37,736 nucleotides of DNA, taken from IMG/VR virus record IMGVR_UViG_3300003894_000483, positions 1 through 37,736 of that record. One strand, written 5' to 3'. Positions 26,180-32,465 of this stretch are shown piece by piece. Each line of letters starts with the position of its first letter. Within the stretch, counting starts at the first letter, position 1. The stretch comes from a virus. The notes under the pieces were generated by a model. That model did not search any database. It saw only the letters and a list, made by a program, of their open reading frames with translations, and was not told the origin of the DNA. Both the position numbers and the translations under genes were made by a program.

Positions 26180-26547
26180 AATTTCTCCCTCAATGCGTTC
26201 TCCGCTTGTCTCGCTTCTGCTGGCGTGTGTTCGCTTGATAATAAGTAAGCGCGCAAATCACTTACAGTTTTGAACTTATCTATGTTTACTAGATTAGCCT
26301 TTGGGTTGTTCTCTTCCCTGGTCTTCTTGCTGTGGCATGGTTTACATAGACTCTGTAAATTCTCGGATCCTTTTGAGCCGCCTTTACTTAGTGGTGTTAT
26401 GTGATCCACTTCTCTAGCTTGTGTTATATACCCGTCGGTTAGGCACTTAACACACAGTGGAGATACTGCTAATTGACGCTTTCTCTGTCGCTGCCATCTC
26501 GCAGTGGCGTAAAAAGATCCCGGCTTTCCCATATTACTATTATACAA
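26143..26547 (-). CDS. HNH endonuclease next to terminase
   Basis: HNH nuclease of 134 residues (129 if the ATG at 26532 is used rather than the TTG at 26547). Two Cys pairs frame the active site: CVKC near residue 32 and CKPC near residue 68, with the catalytic REVDHITPLSKGGSKGSENL between them. HNH proteins encoded beside terminase in cos phages such as HK97 are needed with the terminase for genome cutting, so a packaging role is likely. No Shine-Dalgarno sequence precedes either start. A TATAAT at 26539-26544 lies seven bases before the ATG, so a leaderless message is possible but unproven. Confidence 0.88.
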   Translation of the reverse strand: MYNSNMGKPGSFYATARWQRQRKRQLAVSPLCVKCLTDGYITQAREVDHITPLSKGGSKGSENLQSLCKPCHSKKTREENNPKANLVNIDKFKTVSDLRAYLLSSEHTPAEARQAENALREKLCREKESFQRRL

Positions 26548-26571
26548 AATCCGGCGATAGTCGGTATTTTT

Positions 26572-26599
26572 TGTATATGGCGGTTCGTCGTACTTGCAA
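26572..26599 (-). promoter_or_regulatory. Candidate late-operon promoter
   Basis: On the minus strand TTGCAA (26594-26599) and TATACA (26572-26577) are 16 bases apart, a plausible sigma-70-type pair just downstream of the terminator and upstream of the HNH gene. It would drive the packaging, head and tail genes down to 7.5 kb. This is a sequence match only; a phage-specific regulator may be required. Confidence 0.4.
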
Positions 26600-26604
26600 A
26601 ACTA

Positions 26605-26644
26605 CGAACAAAATAAAAGCGCCCTGAATCCCTCCAAGACGCTT
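26605..26644 (-). terminator. Rho-independent terminator of leftward early operon
   Basis: Read on the minus strand, an 11-bp stem (AAGCGTCTTGG with TCAGGGCGCTT, three G-U pairs) with a six-base loop AGGGAT is followed at once by TTATTTTGTT. It lies about 200 bases after the methylase stop and before the late promoter candidate, separating the two leftward units. Confidence 0.65.
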
Positions 26645-26758
26645 AAACCCAAGTGGTTCCACTAAGTGGAAAAAAATCACCGTTTATCCAACTGTTCCTG
26701 TCCTATGTTACTAGCGCAATTTATACGGCTTGCGCGTTTACCGATTCCATTTTTTAAA

Positions 26759-26785
26759 GCGCACCCAACACCATGCCAGGTGCGC
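26759..26785. repeat. Hairpin, 7-bp stem
   Basis: GCGCACC (26759-26765) and GGTGCGC (26779-26785) are perfect inverted repeats around a 13-base loop. On the minus strand it is followed by TTTAAAAAA, a weak terminator-like tail. It may help end transcription after the methylase gene or be part of a packaging site. Confidence 0.5.
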
Positions 26786-26811
26786 CTGTCTGAATAAGTG
26801 CTCAAATAAAT

Positions 26812-26834
26812 GCGTGATTTACACAGGCTCACGC
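26812..26834. repeat. Hairpin, 6-bp stem, just after the methylase stop
   Basis: GCGTGA (26812-26817) and TCACGC (26829-26834) form a perfect inverted repeat with an 11-base loop, seven bases beyond the methylase stop. No T-run follows on the minus strand. Confidence 0.4.
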
Positions 26835-26840
26835 TTGCCT

Positions 26841-27641
26841 TTATCTTATCAGCGGTACTTGTACCCCTTCACTTATCCTCTTCTCCGCTATCTTGAAATA
26901 CTCTGGATCTTTTTCTATGCCGATGAAATGGCGGCCCAATTGTTTACACGCTACGCCAGTCGTGCCACTTCCCATAAAAGGGTCGAGTACCATCATACGT
27001 TCATTTGTCCATGATGCGATGTGGGATTGCGCTAGAAAAAGCGGAAATGGTGCAGGATGTCCAAGTGATGGCTCCGGTGTAATATCCCATATATTAAAAC
27101 GGATTCCATAAGGATTAATAACCTTCCCGGTCGAACTCATTTTTTTAAGGCATCCATTTTTTTGTCGATTTGTGCCAGATATCGTACTTCCAGCGCACCG
27201 ATTACTTCTATCTTTTAATGGATTAAATGTAACTTTTTTTCCACGTTTTAGAATAAACATAAATTCAAAGACGGATGGATACCTAAACCCAATCGCCCCA
27301 ACATCGGTAAACCCCCCCTTGTTATAAATCATTGTATCGTGCAAAAACCCCCCAATTTCCATCCAGTAATTTACCTGCCTAAAAGATGTACCAGTCCTCG
27401 AAAACTCTACCGTGGCATCATTCACTACCCATACCACGGCGCCAGTTATTTTTATAATTCTAAAAATCTCGCGAAGGCAGTCTTTCCACTTACTCTCACC
27501 CCATTTCAAAGTCCCGTTGTAATCTCTCAAATTATCATAAGGTGGACTTGTTATAACGCAATCAATCGACCCATCAGGAATATCTTTCATAAGCTCCAGA
27601 CAATCGCCTTGCCATAGGGTTATTTTACTTTTGTGGTTCAT
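26841..27641 (-). CDS. DNA methyltransferase, N4-cytosine/N6-adenine (beta class)
   Basis: Modifies an amino group in DNA, probably protecting phage DNA from restriction. Protein of 266 residues from the ATG at 27641, preferred over the longer frame because of GGGGAAG upstream and the gene overlap. The motif order is beta-class: TSPPYDNLRDY (motif IV, near residue 31) precedes DPFMGSGTTGVAC (motif I, near residue 225) and FIGIEKDPEYFKIAEKRI. The TSPPY form occurs in both N4-C and N6-A enzymes, so the target base is undecided. There is no cognate restriction enzyme gene beside it. It ends the leftward early operon. Confidence 0.9.
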   Translation of the reverse strand: MNHKSKITLWQGDCLELMKDIPDGSIDCVITSPPYDNLRDYNGTLKWGESKWKDCLREIFRIIKITGAVVWVVNDATVEFSRTGTSFRQVNYWMEIGGFLHDTMIYNKGGFTDVGAIGFRYPSVFEFMFILKRGKKVTFNPLKDRSNRCAGSTISGTNRQKNGCLKKMSSTGKVINPYGIRFNIWDITPEPSLGHPAPFPLFLAQSHIASWTNERMMVLDPFMGSGTTGVACKQLGRHFIGIEKDPEYFKIAEKRISEGVQVPLIR

Positions 27642-27750
27642 TTTCTTCCCCGTAGTCTTTAGGGTTAAATTGGTAATTGCAGATAAAGCAGTGAATCGCA
27701 TCTGGTAAGTTCAGTGCATAACATTTAGCGCATCTTCGTTTGACTATCAA
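27625..27750 (-). CDS. Tiny zinc-ribbon protein (41 aa)
   Basis: A TTG-initiated frame that overlaps the preceding stop (TTGA) and has GAGGTG eight bases upstream. The 41 residues contain two Cys pairs, CAKC (near 7-10) and CFIC (near 23-26), spaced as in a rubredoxin-like zinc ribbon. The end overlaps the methylase start by 17 bases. The tight overlaps on both sides support a real gene. Function unknown; a small DNA- or protein-binding factor is possible. Confidence 0.65.
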   Translation of the reverse strand: MIVKRRCAKCYALNLPDAIHCFICNYQFNPKDYGEENEPQK

Positions 27751-27890
27751 ATCAACACCTCATACTCGTTCGGACATGAATTGCACTGGTATACCGCAAC
27801 TTGCCCTCTAAAATGCGTTCGCTCAACATCCGTTGATTTACAGCGCGGACACATACCATGTCCCTCTTGCTTCTTCTTTTTCTTAGACAT
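27747..27890 (-). CDS. Tiny zinc-ribbon protein (47 aa)
   Basis: Starts MSKKKKKQEGHG and carries CPRC (14-17) and CNSC (36-39), a classic zinc ribbon between a polylysine N-terminus and a short acidic tail. The ATG overlaps the lysin stop by eight bases and its own stop overlaps the next TTG start. A basic N-terminus plus a zinc ribbon suggests nucleic-acid binding (inference). Confidence 0.75.
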   Translation of the reverse strand: MSKKKKKQEGHGMCPRCKSTDVERTHFRGQVAVYQCNSCPNEYEVLI

Positions 27891-28410
27891 ATCTCATCAA
27901 TTCCTGGTACTTCTTTGAGTGGCGTACTTTCAGCACCCGGTAAACGTATTCTGTATATAACTCCTGCTGAGTGCCGTTAAACTTGGGAATCCAAGCGCAG
28001 AATCCGCAGTCTGCAATATGGGCTAAGAATGAAGTAGGGTGTCGCAGATCCTCGAAGAGAAACGGGTCGAACTTACCTTTATAGCTTGCTCTCTTGTAAA
28101 CCTCTCTGTCTAAAAACGCCATATAAACCTCTGGAAAATCCGCAGGATCATAGCATTTCAAGTATGGGTCAGTATCGCCCTTAGTGTCCTGGTGGACATG
28201 GTGTCCAACTCGTTCCCAAATGTCGCGAGGCAGGTATGGCGATAAGTCGCGGCACTTCAATCCTGAAAAGTTGTTGGATGCCCTGGCTAACAAAGAATTG
28301 CCATAATTTGACTCATAGCACCACTGGGCACTTACCACCTCAAACAAAACCGGGTGATCTTGCTTGAGTCTACGCAAGGCCGAGATAAAAGCGGGGCTGA
28401 AATCAGTCAT
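27883..28410 (-). CDS. Glucosaminidase-like lysin (GH73/FlgJ type)
   Basis: Probable peptidoglycan hydrolase, 175 residues from the ATG at 28410, chosen because GGAGG lies six bases before it and the start overlaps the upstream stop. The family pattern is visible: AQWCYESNYGNSLLARASNNFSGLK, with a candidate catalytic Glu33, then FPEVYMAFLDREVYKRA and FLAHIADCGFCAWIP. It is a likely endolysin, yet lies in the early leftward operon among DNA-processing genes rather than beside the tail genes. I see no signal peptide. No holin was recognised nearby. Confidence 0.8.
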   Translation of the reverse strand: MTDFSPAFISALRRLKQDHPVLFEVVSAQWCYESNYGNSLLARASNNFSGLKCRDLSPYLPRDIWERVGHHVHQDTKGDTDPYLKCYDPADFPEVYMAFLDREVYKRASYKGKFDPFLFEDLRHPTSFLAHIADCGFCAWIPKFNGTQQELYTEYVYRVLKVRHSKKYQELMRYV

Positions 28411-28627
28411 AGTAATCCTCCAACTGGATAAAGTTGGCCATCCCATTCAAACGCTCCTGACTATCAATCTCATACATACGCTGGAGCAGTGCGTTTTTAA
28501 GCACTTCCATCCGATCCTCCTTGGAGCCCTGGAGTACCGAAACAGTCAGCAACTCGTCTTTGATTTCCTCATCTGTCAGCGTGGAGGCTAACAGTTCGCG
28601 GATTCTGTCAATCATTGTGTGGTTCAT
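28403..28627 (-). CDS. Small acidic helical protein, unknown
   Basis: Protein of 74 residues, mostly helical and charged: MIDRIRELLASTLTDEEIKDEL, then RMEVLKNALLQRMYEIDSQE. It lacks cysteines and any motif I recognise. It follows the resolvase gene after 12 bases with a GGAGGGG sequence upstream and overlaps the lysin start by eight bases, so it is probably translated in coupling with it. Confidence 0.7.
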   Translation of the reverse strand: MNHTMIDRIRELLASTLTDEEIKDELLTVSVLQGSKEDRMEVLKNALLQRMYEIDSQERLNGMANFIQLEDYYD

Positions 28628-28639
28628 TTCCCCTCCAAA

Positions 28640-29143
28640 TTAAATAATCTTAACCTCGTTGGGTGTCACAACTTGCCAGCAATACATAGCCATTAACAGC
28701 GCATCTGCCCTGTCGTGGTCTTTCTTGTACGCCAGTCTGTCCGTTGACTCCTCCGGCCAGATGCGTAGAGCCGCAAGCCTCCCCTCGTCTTTCTTTCTCG
28801 CTGCACTGTCTGCTTTTGTAGCCCTTAAGTCCTGGGGTATCATCTTCTTTTTCCACTTCGCAGGTGATACGCGTTCGTAACGGATCCTGTTGGCTATCAA
28901 CAACCCCTCCAGAATCCCGGCTTGTTTTAGAAATTCCGTCTGCGCCTTCTGTCCGCTCATTGCGACAACATCCTCAATCATGGCATACGCCTTCATATCT
29001 GCGCCGTTTATCTCCGTGAAAAAGCGCTGTATCTTGTGCGGATCGTGTTCGTAGTCCAGGAGTTTAAAAATGTGGTGTTTATGTGTGATCGCGACCACCG
29101 CACCCCTCTTGCCAGGGTCGATTCCTATGAATAGATCATACAT
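28640..29143 (-). CDS. RuvC-like Holliday junction resolvase
   Basis: RNase-H-fold endonuclease, 167 residues, that probably resolves branched DNA before packaging. The RuvC pattern is present: the first catalytic Asp in LFIGIDPGKRGAVVAI (residue about 9), the acidic AYAMIEDVVAMSGQKAQTEF (Glu about 57), LKQAGILEGLL, and the C-terminal DHDRADALLMAMY acidic pair (about 148-152). It is in the leftward early operon with the Cas4-like nuclease and Sak4-like ATPase, consistent with a phage recombination-replication set. The ATG lies ten bases after the neighbouring zinc-finger gene. Confidence 0.88.
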   Translation of the reverse strand: MYDLFIGIDPGKRGAVVAITHKHHIFKLLDYEHDPHKIQRFFTEINGADMKAYAMIEDVVAMSGQKAQTEFLKQAGILEGLLIANRIRYERVSPAKWKKKMIPQDLRATKADSAARKKDEGRLAALRIWPEESTDRLAYKKDHDRADALLMAMYCWQVVTPNEVKII

Positions 29144-29152
29144 AGGGTTTCC

Positions 29153-29302
29153 TTAGATCGACGCTATTACTAGTGTGTCGCGCTTCTTCAACTCGCTTAC
29201 GTGATACCCGTTCGGACAATCGCAGGATAGGCGCTTTTTCCCGCACCTTGAGCAATACCGGGCTACAGCGTGTGATTCTTCCTGTTCTAATACATGCTTC
29301 AT
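29153..29302 (-). CDS. Tiny zinc-binding protein (49 aa)
   Basis: The 49-residue frame from the ATG at 29302 contains CSRC (17-20) and CDC (27-29), a compact Cys cluster, and follows GAGAGG nine bases upstream. Its start is 13 bases after the upstream stop and its end ten bases before the resolvase start, which fits the packed operon. A longer frame on the same strand (29136-29318) is a shadow of this gene. Function unknown. Confidence 0.7.
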   Translation of the reverse strand: MKHVLEQEESHAVARYCSRCGKKRLSCDCPNGYHVSELKKRDTLVIASI

Positions 29303-29314
29303 ATATTGCGCCTC

Positions 29315-29551
29315 TCATAGCTCGCTCAATTCTTTATGTGACATACCCCCCGCGTGGGTAAGTCTGCCTGGTACTGGTTCCGTATCTGTTAAAATGCGCG
29401 TCAGTCTTGAGCGCATGGAGTGGGATCCACCATCTATAGACAGCTTCCCGTCTTTGTATAGTCGTTTCGCCTCTTCTAATTCCAGTGCGGGGAGGTAGTC
29501 ATTGATAATCAAAGTCCTGCCCCCCGTTTTTAGTATTCCTGTTGCCTTCAC
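29315..29551 (-). CDS. Small protein of a three-copy family in this phage (copy 1)
   Basis: Protein of 78 residues from a GTG start with AGAGG seven bases upstream. Its central part, LELEEAKRLYKDGKLSIDGG then SMRSRLTRIL, matches in pattern two small proteins on the other arm (37255-37416 and 37413-37652): an Ala-x-x-Leu-Tyr helix, Gly-x-Leu turn and an Ile/Met-Arg-x-Arg helix. A small helix-turn-helix-like fold is possible but unproven. It lies 10 bases after the nuclease gene. Confidence 0.7.
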   Translation of the reverse strand: MKATGILKTGGRTLIINDYLPALELEEAKRLYKDGKLSIDGGSHSMRSRLTRILTDTEPVPGRLTHAGGMSHKELSEL

Positions 29552-29561
29552 TTTATTCCTC

Positions 29562-30353
29562 TCAAAACGGCAGAGTGTCTGCCATCTCTATATCCTTATG
29601 TAAATCACATACCCGCTCTGGGTGTTCTATGTCCTTCTTGTGCTGGAGACAGTGCCCCCTGCTCAAATGCTCACAGTTCAAACACGCCTTCTTCGGTATA
29701 TTCAATTCAATCGACGCATGGCAATACCGGCGGTATTCACAAAACGTGCAGAGCGGATGTGATCCAGTCTCGTCGATCTTCTCCGGTTCCCCGCAGTTTG
29801 CCAGTGCCCTTGCGCGCTCAATGGCTTGTGTCGCCTTTGCGCGGTTGTAGGGTACTGTCTCTACGTGTATCTCGGAATCATCCTTACACATCACTAAAAA
29901 GCGCCCCTGGTGTAAGAGGAGAAGGTGCATATATACCTGCATCTGTACGAAGTACTTTGGTTCTACTTCTTCAACGCCCTTGTCTTTAAAGAGTTTAAAC
30001 CGGCGCTTATTAGCTGATTTAATCTCTAAGAGTTCGCGCTTTCCGTCGATCCTCAATACCCCGTCTGCGTGCCCCCTGATGGGCGGTAGAGTGACGGGCA
30101 CCTGCTCATCCTCTACCAGTCCACCAAGTGCCCTTATAATCATCTCTTCGATATCATGGCCCTGCTGAAAGATGGCAAACACCCTTCCAGGGTGGTCATC
30201 TGACTTGTAGGGGTTCGAGGATTCCCCTTTAAACCCCCTGTAGTTGAGCCACACATACCGGCTGCACTCATGACCCATCATGGACGCGCCCATATATAAG
30301 CGCGGCTCCTGGGTCTTGTTTAAAGAGCTGAATATAACGTCACGAAGATCCAT
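29562..30353 (-). CDS. Cas4/RecB-like PD-(D/E)XK nuclease with iron-sulfur cysteines
   Basis: Single-strand DNA exonuclease of the PD-(D/E)XK superfamily, 263 residues. Nuclease motifs: GHADGVL with Asp97, LLEIKSANK with Glu110 and Lys112, and QMQVY (Gln137-Tyr141). One N-terminal Cys (Cys30 in HECSRYVW) and the C-terminal C-x2-C-x5-C set (Cys202, 205, 211) match the 4Fe-4S arrangement of Cas4 and AddB. A second Cys group follows (Cys224, 227, 235, 249). It stands next to the ssDNA-binding and Sak4-like genes, so a role in phage recombination is likely. No CRISPR array is visible, so an adaptation role is not supported. Confidence 0.88.
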   Translation of the reverse strand: MDLRDVIFSSLNKTQEPRLYMGASMMGHECSRYVWLNYRGFKGESSNPYKSDDHPGRVFAIFQQGHDIEEMIIRALGGLVEDEQVPVTLPPIRGHADGVLRIDGKRELLEIKSANKRRFKLFKDKGVEEVEPKYFVQMQVYMHLLLLHQGRFLVMCKDDSEIHVETVPYNRAKATQAIERARALANCGEPEKIDETGSHPLCTFCEYRRYCHASIELNIPKKACLNCEHLSRGHCLQHKKDIEHPERVCDLHKDIEMADTLPF

Positions 30354-30354
30354 T

Positions 30355-30807
30355 TTACTGATTCTCCCATGGCATTTTTATTTCCGCAGCCTGTTCGACA
30401 GTCAAGCCTTTCTCCTTCTTCTCTTCTACGGCGCTTACTAGCGCCCCTGTCTCCGGCTTCATGAAAGCTAAAATCCGCGACTTCGTGCCGTAGGAGTCCT
30501 CCTCAACGGAGGTTTTAATCGTAAGCTGCTTGCCTTGTAGGCGCTCAATTTCGAGTTTATCGCCCAATCCTGTAGCGTGTGCGACAGCCTTTAATCTTTC
30601 CATCGCTACCTGGAGTCCAAGAGTAAAATAGTCGCGCACCATGTAACGTTTGAAATCCGCGCCCGTTGGCTTGAAATCAACTACTACCATCTTGTTTCCA
30701 GACTTGCTTTCTTTTAATTCCACTTTCGTAATTGCCACTGGATAAGTACCCGCCGGTAACGTCGGGAACTCCTCTTGCAGTTCGTACTTTGACAGATCAA
30801 TTTCCAC
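30355..30807 (-). CDS. Probable single-strand DNA-binding protein (DUF669-like)
   Basis: Protein of 150 residues with the pattern FPTLPAGTYPVAITKVELKESKSGNKMVVVDFKPTG, an OB-fold-like start seen in phage DUF669 proteins that act as single-strand DNA-binding partners of Sak-type recombinases. The acidic C-terminal portion (VEEKKEKG, AAEIKMPWENQ) may serve for protein contacts. It starts at a GTG with GGAGG six bases upstream and overlaps the ATPase gene by 11 bases. Confidence 0.78.
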   Translation of the reverse strand: MEIDLSKYELQEEFPTLPAGTYPVAITKVELKESKSGNKMVVVDFKPTGADFKRYMVRDYFTLGLQVAMERLKAVAHATGLGDKLEIERLQGKQLTIKTSVEEDSYGTKSRILAFMKPETGALVSAVEEKKEKGLTVEQAAEIKMPWENQ

Positions 30808-31510
30808 TGTCTACCTCCATTATCTTGTTAAATACATTTTCTAAACTTGGCTTTTCAACCTGGGTCAGTTTACCAGAGCGGTCTTTTGCAACTACATGGC
30901 CCCGCGTGGTATCCGTCGGACTTGTAATAAATACCCGCACGTCTTCACCGTCTACGGGCTCGATATCCATGAAAAACACCAAATCAAATAGTGCGGGAAG
31001 GCGCTCACCTATCCTGCCTTGTAAGTCGGGCTTGATAAAACGTCGGCCCATGTCGTCGGCGTCCACTTTCGCAAGTGCGGACATGACTACGGAATACGAC
31101 GTTAAATCACGAAACGCTTTCACCATGTGAAGCATCTTATCCCCGTACTCACCCCAGAGTTTAAATGTGTCTTTCTCAGAATACCTGCCGGAGTCTTTCA
31201 ACCCCTCCACGCACCTTTGGCCGATCTCCGTTAAAGAGTCCAAAAACACCCATTGGTATCTGTCCTGGTATTCCTTTGTTCGTAGTTGTTCGAACGCTGT
31301 GCGCAGATCGTCAAAACTGGTGAGTTCGAAACCTTCCACCTGTTTGTTTGAAACAAGATCGCGAACACATAGAAGGCCGCTTTCCGCACTGAGTACACAC
31401 GCCCTCTGTTCGTTCGGGATTGTGCGCAGGAGAGATGTTTTACCTACCCCGGGTTCACCGTACACAAGCACGGCTATCCTATCTGTTGACTGTGTTGTAA
31501 TAGGCTTCAT
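30797..31510 (-). CDS. Sak4-like RecA-fold ATPase (phage recombinase)
   Basis: RecA-fold NTPase of 237 residues. Walker A GEPGVGKTS lies near residues 18-26, then ERACVLSAESGLLCVRD, Walker B WVFLDSLTEIG (near 88-98), and MVSALAKVDADDMGRRFIKPDLQG toward the end. This is the AAA_24/Sak4 pattern found in phages with a DUF669-type ssDNA-binding protein and a PD-(D/E)XK nuclease, as here. It probably promotes annealing or strand exchange during replication. The start is coupled to the upstream gene by GAGGTGGATGAATGA, the same sequence that links the two preceding genes. Confidence 0.85.
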   Translation of the reverse strand: MKPITTQSTDRIAVLVYGEPGVGKTSLLRTIPNEQRACVLSAESGLLCVRDLVSNKQVEGFELTSFDDLRTAFEQLRTKEYQDRYQWVFLDSLTEIGQRCVEGLKDSGRYSEKDTFKLWGEYGDKMLHMVKAFRDLTSYSVVMSALAKVDADDMGRRFIKPDLQGRIGERLPALFDLVFFMDIEPVDGEDVRVFITSPTDTTRGHVVAKDRSGKLTQVEKPSLENVFNKIMEVDSGN

Positions 31511-31749
31511 TCATCCACCTCTTTTCCGCGTGTAAATATCTCGTCAATAAATATACGCATTTCCTTGTAAACTATCTCAGCCGTGTCCGGGTTGTTTGCC
31601 TGGAGTGCACGGAGAACATGAAAAAGAATTCCGCTTACAACCTCCGCGCCCCCGGTTTCAGAGGCAAAGTTTATAAATGACTGTATGTCATCCGGCAGCT
31701 GCACGTTTTGCGGTAAATCGTCCATTTTATGAAATAGCGGTTGGTTCAT
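31507..31749 (-). CDS. Small acidic protein of recombination operon, unknown
   Basis: Protein of 80 residues, mostly helical (DIQSFINFASETGGAEVVSGILFHVLRALQ, then IVYKEMRIFIDEIF), ending KEVDE. No motif is recognised. Its start uses GAGGTGGATGAATGA, inside the end of the preceding gene, so the two are likely translated together. Position suggests an accessory to the Sak4-like ATPase. Confidence 0.7.
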   Translation of the reverse strand: MNQPLFHKMDDLPQNVQLPDDIQSFINFASETGGAEVVSGILFHVLRALQANNPDTAEIVYKEMRIFIDEIFTRGKEVDE

Positions 31750-32126
31750 TCATCCACCTCTACAGTGATCTGGGGTGCGCCGTCTTTCACTTCAACGACT
31801 TCCATTAATTCCGGTGTCGTGTGTAAAAACGTGTTAAATGCTTTTGCATCCACCTTGTACGCAGTTTTGAAAACCTCGCTTAGTACGTCTGCTGGTACGG
31901 ATCCTTTTAGCTCGTATGGATCCCTGCCCTTGCGTACCTGGTGAGTTCTGGAGCGCCTCATTGTCATGGTGCAGCGTGTAAACTGCTCCCTGGCACTGGG
32001 CTTTAAATTTAGGTAATATTGTGCAAGTTGGGAAGTTAGTTCCCGGCGTATTTTCGCCAGCTCCCCCTCTTTGCGTTTCAGCTCCGCTATTTGCAGGACT
32101 GCTGATTCTCTTTCGTGTACTTCCAT
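31746..32126 (-). CDS. First gene of leftward early operon, coiled-coil protein
   Basis: Protein of 126 residues from the ATG at 32126, chosen because AAAGGAGG lies six bases upstream; a longer open frame to 32300 would run through the promoter. The N-terminal 45 residues form a charged helix (AELKRKEGELAKIRRELTSQLAQYYLNLK); the middle is basic (MTMRRSRTHQVRKGRDPY) and the end is beta-rich with VEVDE. A DNA-binding or replication accessory role is possible. It is the first gene behind the leftward promoter and so probably expressed earliest on this arm. Confidence 0.78.
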   Translation of the reverse strand: MEVHERESAVLQIAELKRKEGELAKIRRELTSQLAQYYLNLKPSAREQFTRCTMTMRRSRTHQVRKGRDPYELKGSVPADVLSEVFKTAYKVDAKAFNTFLHTTPELMEVVEVKDGAPQITVEVDE

Positions 32127-32167
32127 CAAATTTCCTCCTTTGTGGGTGTACTTTTTCGATATTAGAG

Positions 32168-32196
32168 AATGTAACAAATATATATTAAAGTGACAA
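32168..32196 (-). promoter_or_regulatory. Leftward early promoter
   Basis: On the minus strand TTGTCA (32191-32196) and TACATT (32168-32173) are 17 bases apart. The -35 box lies inside the palindromic operator, so binding there would block the promoter. It would drive the recombination operon. Confidence 0.55.
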
Positions 32197-32217
32197 CAGT
32201 CTTGTCGAAAATATATA
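32190..32217 (+). promoter_or_regulatory. Rightward early promoter
   Basis: GTGACA (32190-32195) and TATATA (32212-32217) are 16 bases apart; TATAAA two bases further is an alternative -10. The -35 box overlaps the operator. It would drive the repressor-like gene and the primase-helicase. Confidence 0.5.
32192..32206. promoter_or_regulatory. Palindromic operator between divergent promoters
   Basis: GACAA-N5-TTGTC, a perfect 15-base inverted repeat in the 125-base gap between the two divergent early operons. It overlaps the -35 boxes of both promoter candidates. The gene immediately to the right encodes a small helix-turn-helix protein, the natural ligand. One copy was found. Confidence 0.65.
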
Positions 32218-32251
32218 AAAATGTTATTTTTTTTGTATGGAGGTTTGTAAT

Positions 32252-32458
32252 ATGAACATTTTGAACAGTCTGGCGAAAGAACGCGGAGCGCCGGCGACAT
32301 TTATAGCCGAAAGGTTAAATATTCCCGCTGAAACTGTGCGCCGTCATCTGCGGGGGGAAACCACCCCAAGTGCCGACGCCATTCTTGCGTATGCTAATTT
32401 TTTCGGCGTTGAGGTAAGCACCTTAATTAGTCAAATTTACAAAAACGAGAAACGGTAG
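32252..32458 (+). CDS. Cro/XRE-type helix-turn-helix regulator
   Basis: Small DNA-binding regulator, 68 residues from the ATG at 32252. This start is preferred because GGAGG lies nine bases upstream; the ATG at 32237 would place that site inside the gene. The helix-turn-helix is clear: APATFIAERLNIPAETVRRHLRG, followed by TTPSADAILAYANFFGVEV. The whole protein is one XRE domain without a dimerisation or cleavage region, more like Cro than CI. It probably binds the palindrome at 32192-32206 and balances the two early promoters. Confidence 0.85.
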   Translation: MNILNSLAKERGAPATFIAERLNIPAETVRRHLRGETTPSADAILAYANFFGVEVSTLISQIYKNEKR

Positions 32459-32465
32459 GACTTAT

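Larger units (their letters stand above)
26548..26840. other. Intergenic region between early and late leftward operons
   Basis: 293 bases with no convincing gene on either strand. It contains a leftward terminator, a candidate leftward promoter and two further hairpins (listed separately). Because it lies directly upstream of the HNH and terminase genes it is the best place in the window for a cohesive-end (cos) packaging site; no specific cos sequence was recognised. Confidence 0.55.

Noticed and set aside
26539-26567. TATAAT upstream of the HNH gene as a full promoter
   Set aside because: No acceptable -35 box lies 16-18 bases upstream (ATACCG at 17); kept only as a remark on a possible leaderless start.
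26645-26675. CCACTTAGTGG and AGTGGAACCACT palindromes as a terminator
   Set aside because: The loops would be only one or two bases, too small for a stable hairpin; the adjacent 28-base structure is the better terminator.
26548-26840. tRNA or small RNA gene in the intergenic gap
   Set aside because: No cloverleaf with a T-loop and acceptor pairing could be formed; the hairpins are explained as terminator or packaging elements.
29136-29318. 60-residue frame on the minus strand
   Set aside because: It overlaps the 49-residue Cys-rich frame at 29153-29302, which has a better ribosome site and a zinc-binding pattern; the longer frame shows no motif and overlaps the resolvase gene.
29562-30353. 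Cas4-like nuclease as part of a CRISPR system
   Set aside because: No repeat-spacer array or other cas gene is visible; the neighbours are phage recombination proteins.
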